The notes beneath the pieces were generated by a model. The model did no database searches, was not told the origin of the DNA, and saw only the letters and a list, made by a program, of their open reading frames with translations. The position numbers and the translations under genes are program-made. From Arion vulgaris (lineage: Eukaryota > Mollusca > Gastropoda > Stylommatophora > Arionidae): DNA of 64,000 bases. The stretch is taken from assembly GCA_020796225.1 (NCBI GenBank), contig CM036755.1, positions 85,879,803-85,943,802 of the forward strand, in the 5' to 3' direction. Within the stretch, counting starts at the first letter, position 1; each line of letters opens with the position of its first letter. Of this stretch, positions 12,001 through 24,000 are shown piece by piece.

Positions 12001-15000
12001 AAATAGTATGGTTATCGTTAAGTCCGGAGGGGTAACTTGGGGCACTAGAAATGTACAACGAAGGCGATATGGCCCCTGCAGGTGCCGTGTTAGAGAATAC
12101 TGGTCTTGATTTGATATTGGTAATTTATGTAGATTATTCACGAAGAAGAGTCACCAACATCAGCATAAAAAGAAAGTTGGCACAGAACCTTGCTTGAATT
12201 ACATTGAGAAACAAAGAATGAAGTGGTTTGGTCACTTAATAAGAATGCATCCAAACTCCACAGTATACAGAGTCTTCTACAACAGAACATCAGGAACGAA
12301 CGCAAGAGGTAGACCACGGAAAAGATGATTAGATGTCATAGCATAATCTTGTCAAAGAGCAAAAATAACAATCACACAAACCACCAGAACAGCGCAAGAC
12401 AAAAACAGAAAATCACGACACTGGGCAATAACCTGGTAGCAGTGTGACGACAAGAGAAGAAGACGATTCATGAAGACAACCCTTTTTCTATTATTCACTT
12501 TTCAGTTTCTTTACATCTTGAAGCACATACAGGATTCTTTTCTTTCCTCCAATCCTGTTTTGCCTACCAGCACTAGTATAAGACGGAATGTCAAGAACGA
12601 GCACAATGAGGTTTTTTTTCAAGAACCCCAGAGGGAGCAACAGAAGTAACGAATATGATCAACAAATAAACAGGGTACATGTATTAAGAGCTTCCGAAAA
12701 AACAAATAGACAAACACGGGACTCGAACCACTTACATTAGTCCTACGACACAATCGCCTAGCCTAGCGTCTTTACGAGCGTCTTTACGAACACAACCAAT
12801 GAGTCATTCTATTAAAAAGGACTCAAGGGGGAGTGTCTTTCTCAAACGCTACGTTACAGCCAGACACAGGACAATCACGTAAGGTTCGATCGAACAGTGT
12901 TTGCACAGACACATGCTATAAGCTTATTGTGCTAGAAAGAACTCCCCCGTGAGTCATTTTTAATAGAGTGGCTCATTGATTGTGTTCGTAAAGACGCTCG
13001 TACTGCTAGGCTAGGCGATTGGTGTCGTAAGGACTAGGTAAGTGGTTCGAGTCCCGTGTTTGTCTATTTGTTTTTCAGAGCTCTTAATACCTGTACCCTG
13101 TTTATTTGTTGATCAATGTCCAGAACGAGATCTTGTGTGCGCCTTATAAGTAGTGTCTTACTTTGTTTCTGTTATCTCTGAGGCCCACCGTCTACGTGGC
13201 CACCCGTTTGCTTTGTATTCATTGTATCGGAGCAACATTGCTCTATTTGAGACGCACTGTCTGTTGGTAATTTGCTTATGTTTCCGAACCACTTAATTTG
13301 TTATTTCTTGATGAAGTTCAAAACTGATGTTGTACCCGCTTTCTTTCTGGCGTCTTCATTTCTCGACATGTCTCTTCTTGTTAGTCCCATCATTCTGCTC
13401 AGAGACCTTATCTCTGTCCTGACTAGTTTTCTTCTATCATTTCATCTCTGTCGTGACTAGTTTTCTTCTATAATTTCATCTCTGTCGTGTCTAGTTCTCT
13501 TCTATCATTTCATCTCTGTCGTGACTAGTTTTCTTCTATAATTTCATCTCTGTCGTGACTAGTTCTCTTCTATCATTTCATCTCTGTCGTGACTAGTTTT
13601 CTTCTATTATTTCATCTCTGTCGTGTCTAGTTCTATTCTATCATTTCATCTCTGTCGTGACTAGTTTTCTTCTATAATTTCATCTCTGTCGTGACTAGTT
13701 CTCTTCTATAATTTCATCTCTGTCGTGTCTAGTTTTCTTCTATAATTTCATCTCTGTCGTGACTAGTTTTCTTTTATCATTTCATCTCTGTCGTGACTAG
13801 TTTTCTTCTATCATTTCATGTCATCGTCCAGGTTTAGCACTCATAATTCTCAACTTGTAGATTGACTGTTCTAGTAACCTTCTAAAATTGTATGCGATTC
13901 TAAAATGGTAATTGTTCTTAAAGTTTAGATACAAAAAATCAAGTAAGTACATGGCTCAATAATTCTTCAATCTAACAAACACAATAAGAAGACAACAAAT
14001 TGAATATAGCAGATACTTACCTACACCAATAGTACCTGATAACCAATCATCTGTAAAGTAAAAAGAGTGAACAAGTTGTAATTTGAAAACTATCGATTCA
14101 GTATATATATATGGAACTGCAGTTAAACTATTTGATTGGCAAAACACGTAATTACAAAGTACTGTAGTTTTACAAATTACAAAAACAATGACAAAATACA
14201 GCAACGTTTCGACCAACAAGGCCTTTATCAAGCAAACGAACAAACAGGAGTGACAAATTAAAATGAAACACAAATGGACGACCAAATACAAACGTATCTA
14301 AGGAAAATCTGGAATAAAAACGAATAACGAAATAAATGTAACACAAAAACACACATAAAAACTAGAAATAGAAAGGAAAAGAAACAATGAAACATCTAGT
14401 AAATATATAACTTGAATACATTTCAACATATACCCATATAGATTACAAAGCATGGGAAGAGAAAGTACTAAGAAGCATAAGAATGTAATACGTTGAGCCC
14501 GCGTGGTCGCAAGGTACCATACAAAGAAATCAACCGATTCTCCAGAGCAAATCGACTGCGATCATCCGAGGAACATGATCGGATGGGTGTGACCTGGACA
14601 TCGTGAGCACCTTACGCGACATACGCCAATGCTCTGTGACCCTGTAGCCACCCATTTCAATGATACTGGCCATTTAGGAACAGTTCTATATCTACCATCT
14701 CTCTATCTAACTTACTGAAACAAATTAATGTTGAACAATTGCATTTTATATTGTATGTCTTGAATGTGAACATGGACATCAAACTGGAGGCTTTAAATAT
14801 ATATGGATATAATGATTGACCGATCAAATATCAATTCAATATTGTACTTTTATTTTACTAGGAGAAGGCGTGTACATGATTCACTAATAGCTGCATCCAA
14901 CACTAACCAGACTGCAAGAACTCAAGTTAATGATTAGCTGACAAGAACGCTATGCTGGCAGACAAAGAAGAATTGTAAACCAACAAAGAACCGGTGTCGT

Positions 15001-18000
15001 TGTCGCCCACCATCGATGGACATACTGAGGAGAGATCGGAGCACTTATGGACTAATTTGTTCGACGTGCAGTGATGGTGATCCGACGACTAAACTAAATT
15101 GAACTTTTATTTTACTATGTTTTGAAATAAGTTGTATGTTTCTGTTTTAGATGAGTTCATATATTTATTAATACCAACTATGTTTATACGGATCTGATCG
15201 TTGATCGATACACATAACACTGTATGTCTCTCGTTCTTGTATATGTTATATATGCCCTGTAAGCAATGTATCGTTGTTGTTGTTGTTTGGCTACGATCTT
15301 CTCAACCATTTCGATCATCCTTATTGTGATGTCGCCTAAACAGTCTTTGCCAAGAACGACTAGACGTTACGCACCTGTATGCCCCTGCATGTGTAGGGAC
15401 GGCGCATCCAAAATTTTCTAAATTGGCAATCTTCGAGTCTGTCTTACTTACCGTCAAACACTTTCACTTCCTTCGTGTGTACATTTCTCTATAATAATAA
15501 TTTTAATGCCGTATATTTGGCTTGAATCTACACCAAGGAGTATTTTGTACTTTGCATCATTTCTGATGGAGTGCGGTCGTTCCGGCTTAGAAATAATCTC
15601 AATACATCTGGGACTTGTTACTCGAACGATCAATTTTCGGCTGTTTTGGTTATTGGTTATTGGTTACTAAACTGACGTAATTGCACTCCGGGCAGAACTA
15701 TAGGTGCTCAGTCTCCCCCATCATATATCGAAGAGTATGCATACTAATGGTTCCTGTGGATCGCTGATTAAACACACCTCTCACTCTGCCTCTTAGGCAT
15801 TCAGTTCGACTTGAACAACGGGTAACTCCAAACTGCCTAAATCGCTTGATCGATTCAACATCAATTTTAGTGTCCTCATCCAACAGACAGTCGCGAAGAA
15901 TATCCCCCTTATCCATCTTCAACTCCCCAACAAACGATGCTGTTGATTCAAGCCTGTCCGGTCTCACATTACCGTAAACACCCGCATGCCCAGGACAGTA
16001 TATCCACGTAAGTCACTGGAGGTTAGAAACTTCTATAGACGACATCCACTCATACCGAAACCTGCCCTTCTGGATCTTGTGAAGCATCGACTGAGAGTCA
16101 GATACAACAACTGCCCCAGTAAATGAAGTCCCAGAGATCCAATGGAGGGCAGCAGTAACGGCCTCAACCTCCATCCTCATACTAGAAGTAGTTGTCCTGT
16201 ATGCCCCACTTCGCTCTGCAACAACCTTACCATGCGCATTAGCCAAGAAACCCCAGCCGGACTTCTCACCACGTTGAACCGACCCATCGGTATTTACAAC
16301 ATCATCATCATCCCTTGCATTATTTTCTATCAGCTGCTTAACTGCGAGATCAGTCTTCATGTTGCCCCAATCTCTACATTCTCTTCCAAGAGTAATGATA
16401 ACGTTGAGATAGTTGGTCATGTTACCCTCTGTTGGGATCCATTCTTCCCCTTTTGGTAGATTCCAACCGTAGTCACCTGGCCAATTGTTTCTCAGTCTGA
16501 GCCATCCACGACATGCCACGCTTGATTCTCGTGCCCTTAACATCATTAGTGTTCTTGTGTAGTGGATGTCTCTTATCGCAATAACCGGCATATATGCCTT
16601 GGTTTGGCGATTGCATGACTGGGCGAGTAACAGAAGGCCAAGCATATATCTCATCTTCACAATGGGGATATCTCTAGTGCAACCCAGGACTATACGTATA
16701 CCTTCATTCGGCTGTTATTTGACCCCTATTTGAGACATGGAGTGTATGATGTGCACGCCATCCTACACATAATTGAAAATGGAGAATTAAGGAGAATTAC
16801 AAGTAATAACTTCCGGTCAAGATGGTGTGGCAAGCTGGTTGTACATTTCTGTTGGCTTCTAACCGAAGTCGATTTTCAGTTTTCTTCGGATGGAATTTGT
16901 GTATTCTAGCCTGAATGTTATAGACTAGTGTATCTTGTGATCCATCTAGGGAATTCTGAAGTCACTGGGACACGCCTAACAAGCTGACAGTGGTATAATG
17001 TGAAACCCCTCTAAAGGAATTTTGAAGTCACTGGACAAGCCTAGCAAGCTGACAGTGGTATAATCTTATTTGTGCTCATATAATTATGAAGAAATTTTGA
17101 AAACCGATGAGCAGGCCCAAGAGATGGTAGGGACCAAGAAATATCGTCAAGAATATGCCTATTAATATATGTGAATCACAAATATTCCAAGACATCGTAG
17201 AACAAATGAAAAAAATCAAAAACTACAATGTTAGGAATATCAGATATTCCGAGTATATAATTGGAACTGCAGTAAAACTTTTGATTGGCAAAACACGATG
17301 TCCAGGTCACAGCCATCCGATCATGTTCCTCGGATGATCGCATGCGATTGCTCTAAGAAATCGTTGATTTCTTTGTAGTGGTGCCTTCGATCACGCAGGC
17401 TCAACGTATTACATTCTTTGGCATTGTTTCTCCGAGCTAGTAATCAGAGGCAGGCATATATCTTCATGTATTCATTATATTCCATTCTTATGCTTCTTAG
17501 TACTTTCTCTTCCATGTTGTAATCTATAAATGGGTATATGTTGCATGTATTCCAGTTATATAGTTACTAGATGTTTCATTGTTTCTTTTCCTTTTCTATT
17601 TCTGATTTTGTAGTGTGTTGTTTTTTGAGTTACATTTATTTCGTTATTCGTTTATTCCAGATTTTCCTGAGATACGTTTGTATTTGGTCGTCCATTTGTG
17701 TTTCATTTTAATTTGTCACTCCTGTTTTTCGTTTGCTTGATAAAGGCCTTGTTGGTCAGAAACGTTCTGTATTTTGTCATTGTTTATGTAATTTGTAAAA
17801 CTACAATACTTTGTGATTACGTGTTTTGAATAACAGATACACGCATCAAAGGACAATGCTGGAAACAGTTACATCTATATTACACATACCCATACACAGA
17901 AATATAAAACAATGCAAGAGTTAAATATGGCGTTTGATTCATCATAGACCCAGATAAAATAAAGTCAATACTACACATAGATCAGAAAGAATTATTACAA

Positions 18001-21000
18001 TCACAATTCGAGAAAATGTGGAAGACATGACCTACATCCAAATATATGCGCCTTGTAACACTGATATCAATGCAGAGGAATCCGATGCATTATATGACGT
18101 CATCAACGATACTATAAATAGAATCAAAGCAGGGGGAGACTACTTTCTATTGGGTGATTTTAATGCACATTTAGGTTCTGATAGGACATGAGTTGAGGCA
18201 TATCTAGGACACTTCCGAGACAACACTAATCAGAGAAATGAAAACGGCACAAGACACCTCTTATTGTGCAACCAGCATGACCTAATTATAATTCTGCCAA
18301 TACCGGTTCCAAGCCCTGATGAAAAAGGAGGAGGACTTGTGCGTGAGGCCAGCTACCTAATCACAAGAAATCACGAGCTACAGAAACTTGCAAGAAAGGA
18401 CGCCATACCGGTAAACCGACAAGCCAGGTGGTGTGAGGTGTACCTAGTGCATCAATGAAGGTTACTGATGAAAATTATGATACGAATTGGCAAGGCAATG
18501 TCAGCTTTTAAAAGTCTAAATAAAATATTGAACTGCAAGTTAGATAGTATTAAATCTAAATTACGAATTTTCAATTCAAATGTTGTATCAATCCTAACCT
18601 ATGTCATCGAGAGTTGGAAAATGACTAAAGACATAGAAAGCAAGTTGAATGCATTTGAAAATAGATGTCTGCGAAAAATAATGAATATAAAATGGAACGA
18701 ATTCAGAAGAAGTGATGAAATCAGAGACATGTCTGGTCAACCACTAGTGACAACTGTTATAAGAAGAGAAGATGGAGATATGTTGGGCACACCTTGAGGA
18801 GAATTGATCAACGAATATCAAAGCAGACATTGAAGTGGGATGCAAAGGGTTCAAGAAAGAGGTCGACCTAAAGAGACCCTGTAACGAACTTTGCTGAGAG
18901 AGGCAGGAAATATCGGTCTCAGTTCCATGGAGAAGATTGAGCGAGTTGCACAGGATAGAGCGGTATGGAGAAATTACTTGCAGGCCCTGTGTAACGTATA
19001 ACGGTACGAGAGGAATTATTATTATTATTATGACCTGATTATCACCAACACACAATGTCAACACCGGCAATCACACATTTATACCTGGTACAAATGGAAC
19101 AACTTAGACTGTAAGAGCCAAATAGATGTTATATTAGTCAAAAGATCAAAAAGAAGGTCAGTGATAGAGGCAAGGGCTATACCAAATTTATGCATAGACA
19201 CGGATCACAAAGCGGTAGTTATGACTATCAGAACACACAAGAAGAGTACCAGAGGGCAACACACTGCTACAAAATAGATACTCCAAATCAATACATTAAC
19301 AAGCGAGTCACAGGAACCATCAGTATGCATACTCTTCGATATCTGTTAGGAGACTGGCACCTATGGGTCCGCCCTGGAGTGCCATGACGTGGTTTACTAA
19401 CTAATACCAATAAATAACAGATGTCAACACGCAAGAGTCAAATCTTCAAAGAATTACATACAATTTTGCTATACTAAATAAAGAAAACAAGTCAGTAGAA
19501 GAAGAATGGACAGTATTTAAGAGAACTATATTAGAAGCAGTCACAGAAACATGCGGAACAGTAAAATAGAGAGGTACCAGAAAAAAAAAAATCACAACTT
19601 GGTGGAATCTTCTTCTTGTGTCCTCACACTGCTACATGGTTGTTGCTCAGTGTCGTGGTTTTCTGTTTTTGTCTTGCGCTGTTCTGGTGGTTGGGTGATG
19701 GTTATTTTGGCTCTTTCACCGGACTATGTATACTGTGGAGTTTGGATGCATTCTTATTAAGTGGCCAAACCATTTCATTCTTTGTTTCTCAATATAATTC
19801 AAGCGAGGTTCTGTGCCAAATTTCTTTCTTATGCTGATGTTGGTGACTTTGTCTTTTATGATGTTTGTAACTTTTCGCAGGCAACGCATTTAACATGTAG
19901 TTATTTTTGTGACTGCGCTTTGCTCAATGTCCATGTTTGGCTCTGGTAACACAAAGTAGGTATCAAAATGCTGTTGATCATCTGTTGCTTAGCTGCCTGT
20001 GAAATTTGTGGGTGCCTTAACAATGGAGCTAGCTGGTAGGTTACAGCATTTGTTTTTTGCACTCTAGCCTCTATTTCTCTATATATTCTTCCGTATTCTG
20101 TGAATAGGCCCAAAACCTAAGTCACGTATTGTTTTTATGGGATGTCTAGTTTATTATGTTTTCTTCCCATATTCATTATTTCTGTTTTAGTGTTGTTGAT
20201 TTTCATGTCATGATTTATACAATTTTTGTTCAAGGTGTCAATATGATGTTGTAGATCTTGTTCATTTTGATGTATCAGGCACTGATCATCTGCAAAAACA
20301 GTTCATTTATTTCATCATTATCTGAATTTGACTCTTGAGTTATTTTATCCATATATTCAATAAAGAGTAGTGGTGAGAGGACACAACCTTGTCTAACACC
20401 TGATGTAATGGAGAACCAGTCGGTCATTCCTTCTGTTGTTCTTACTGTACTCTGGCTATCTTGATATAATGCCATGAAAAAAAGTAAAGGAACCCTTTTC
20501 ATACTCATAAAATGCTATTCTGGTCTATAAATGAATATTAGCCTGTATTTTTCAATTGATCTTCGCAGACTGTTTATGGATATTGGTCAGCTGCACGCCA
20601 GCCCCTCTTATCCCAAACGCTATTGTCTGGTCCATTAGGGTCTGGGTCTTGCTCTAATATTGGTGGAAAATTCCACATGCTCGAAGAAACCCGACCACCA
20701 TCTCTTGTTCACTAACAACTACGCTACAGCGGCTCACTTATATAATGCCATAATATTACCTAATAGTTGTCCCTGGACGCCATATTCTTCAAGGATCTTC
20801 CATAGTTTGCACCTGTTTACTCTATCAAATGCCTTTTCCTGGTCTATAAATATAATTTATTTACTTTGATTGTAATCAATTGTTTGTTCACAGATCTGTC
20901 TTAGTGTAAATATTGCGTCTGTGCAGCTCTTACCCCTCCTAAACCCAAACTGGCTATTGCTTAACTGGGGCTCTAATATATGTCTTGTTCTTCGCTCTAA

Positions 21001-24000
21001 TATTTTTGCAAACATTTTTCCTATATGGCTCAAAGAGAATGCCCTGTATGTTTCACTCTCTTTTGTCTCCTTTGTTCTTCCATATTGGGACTATATAGCT
21101 CTCAGTCAGTCATCTGGAGCTTCTTGTGCCTCCCAAGCTATGTTAAAAATTCTGGTCAGCCATGTTATTGTTGTTGTTCTACATGCAAGTAACATTTCTG
21201 TTGTTATACCATCAATACCTGCTGCATTTTTAAATTTGCTTTGTTTTAGTGCCATTTCAACTTCTAAAATGTTCAATTGTTGGTATTTTCCATGTTTCAT
21301 TTGAAATGTTTCCGTACCTTGTGTTTCGCAGTTTAACAGTTCCGTAAAATATTCTTTCATCTGTTTTAATATCTTTGCTGTTGGTAAGTAGTTTCTTAGA
21401 CTTGTTATTTATAATGGTGACTGGATTGAATTGTTCTTCTCTTAGCCTCATTGCCTTGATGCTTCTGTAAAATTTCTTGGTGTCTTTGCGCATAGTTCCG
21501 CTAAATGTTCTCCATATTTTGCTCAAAATTCTGATTTAGATGACTTTATTTTTACTCTTCATTCTTGCTGTTCTGTATTTGGTGTAGTCTTCATCTAATT
21601 TTGACTTTTGCCACCTGTGAAAACATTTTTCTTTTCTTGTATAGATCTTTTAACTTGTTCATTCCGCCATGCTGTGTGTTTTCTGTGCTTTTTAACTTTT
21701 AAGTCCACAATTGTCATTCACTATATCCATGACATTTGTTTTGAAGATTTGTCATTCTTTATTTATGTTGCTTATTCCATCTAGGGCAGCGTTTCCCAAA
21801 GTGGGCGGTACCGCCCCCCTGTGGGCGCTGAAAAGTTCTAAGGGGGCGGTAGTGGGCTCGGAAGCATTTGGGGGCGTTCAGGCGTTCTAGGGGTCGGGGC
21901 TCCTTACAGAACAACTTAATAATATATATTTAAAAATTAATTATTTTAGTTTTTTTTTACGATTGAATAATCTATTTAAGCTCTTTTATTCTGCATTTGT
22001 AATACATCATTATAGCCTTTTTGCGCGATCCATTTTCTGCATTTAATTCATCTATGCTTTTTGACCCATTTCCAGCACCAGAAAAATGTATATACAGTAA
22101 TCGCAAACCAGCTAGATATAATCACATTAACGATATTGTCTGTCTTTGATCAAATTACAGTAGCAATGTGTTTCATGATACTAAAATAACAAGCTGTATA
22201 AACATGTTACTACATTTATTCACGCACGAAGATAATGAATACAGGTTACTGTTCACTTAACATAGTTACTACGATGTGCGGAAACCTACAAATATGGTCT
22301 GGTTAGAGCGGATCAGATCAGATCGGAAGGAAACCGAGGGAGGCTGCTGTGATACGTAATAAATTGGCGTTTAAGGACAAAGACACATATGTATGGTATC
22401 ACATAACCAAGCCACAAATGAATAACAAAATTATAAAACTAACAGAACAAAACAACGTTTCGGTCGTAGATCTTTATCAAAGGAACAAATACAGACAAGG
22501 AATTCAAACTAAAGCATAGATCTAAATGAGAAGGATGACTAGAGATAGATGCTTCAAATACTTACCTGTTCCCGAGCACACCGTGCAAACACTGAAAGTC
22601 TACACGTGGCGGTATCAGCACATCGGGTAGCAGAGGTGGGTGTGTCAGGCCACCTCCGATATGGAAAGACTATGTTGCAAGTGTATGCTGGGTGAAGATT
22701 AAACAGGGGGAGGCAACTCTCTATTATGGGAAGAAGTGCAAGGAGAAGTAATTGGAGCCGTACCAATACGAAAATAGCGCCTCCCTTTCCCCACAATAAT
22801 CGACCCCGTAAGTATTTGCCAGAGGAAAAAAGTGAGGAAAAGGATGATACGAATTTCTGAGTAGGGACAAGAGGAAACATGACACCAGACCGTGTAAAGC
22901 AGCATACCTGTGATGATGGTGGGAACTCGACAAACGTCAGGATGAAGAGACATAGGGCCTACTAGGTCAATATGCATAATAAATGGTCAAGAAACGGACA
23001 ATTCCAGACTCAGAGTGCTAGAGCTATAGTACTAATGACTCCCAAAAGCATGAGAGTGGAGCCGTTGAAATATGCATAGTATAAAAAGCGGTGTCAAGAG
23101 TGGCTACTTATGTGCACATTCGAGCTGACAGAGCGAAACATGACGGTCTAATGGCCAGGGATACCAAGGAGAGATAGGGGGGAGAAGAACGACGCAAAGA
23201 GGGGTGGGACGTTAAATAATAGAAAAAAGGGGGGGTTTGGGTTTGTCGGAGTGGAAGGGGAAGGGGTGGGAAGGGAAGAGAAAAAAGAACACTAAGCGTA
23301 CTGAAGTCGTATATTGATCCCTTTCGGTGCAAACACACCGAGTTGCACGATCAGGCGACATTCCAACGCTAGCCGGCTGAGATCATCTGAGGAGCACGGC
23401 ACCAGACCGGTGATCGAGACATCTCGACTACCTCGGTGGTTAGGACCATTGAAGTGGATCGCGACAGGTGTGGATGCGCTGTTGGAGATATCCCGGAGGT
23501 GCTGAGAGAAGCGGTCAGCAAGGCGTACGCATGTCTCCATTACGTACGCGATTCTGCAGCGCTTAGACAGAATGGCATAGATGAGGTTGCGGGAGACAGA
23601 GGAGAAGCCATGCCGGATAGTGAACGGTGTCTTGGGAAAGGAAATGGTGGAGGCCTTAAAAACGTAAGGACAGGTGAAACAACGGGACATAGAGAACGTG
23701 ATAGTTCCCAGTGTCCGCCCGAGGTGCGAAGCCTACTACGAACTAGAAGGTCACGTATGATCTTATCCCCGGAAGGCCACTAAGGGGAGAAGAAACGACT
23801 GGCAGGAAGACTTTCCGCATGATCCGCAGCTTCCGGAGTAGAATCCTAAGAGTTGGAGCATTGTGCGGGTGAAAGGTGAGCACCAATTTGGTGCGGTCAG
23901 AGGGGACGATGGACAGGAGAGGGCAGTGTGTCGAGAGATAGGAAAACACGGCGAAAGGCGTCGGCGAGAACCTCCTTGGGGTAAAGACGGCGTTGGAAGA

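Larger units (their letters stand above)
17850..19608 (+). mobile_element. LINE 5' part (endonuclease), interrupted
   Basis: Plus-strand text: YIQIYAPCNTDINAEESDAL, GGDYFLLGDFNAHLGSD (APE-type endonuclease GDFNAH motif), then across the RTE insertion QHDLIITNTQ, TWYKWNNLDCKSQIDVILVK (QIDxI) and DTDHKAVVM (the SDHR/DH motif). It ends at FKRTILEAVTETCGTV and ITTWWN. The same reading frame region resumes at 25,441, so the element is split by the antisense LINE at 19,609-25,437. Confidence 0.85.

Noticed and set aside
12990..13070. Functional tRNA gene in the palindrome arm
   Set aside because: B box is good, but no acceptor-stem pairing or anticodon arm could be drawn; SINE-like head is more likely.
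22563..22588. Candidate 26-nt minus-strand exon with GACTTTCAG acceptor and GTAAGT donor
   Set aside because: Not a multiple of three, lies within a Penelope element, and the peptide does not match the repeat.
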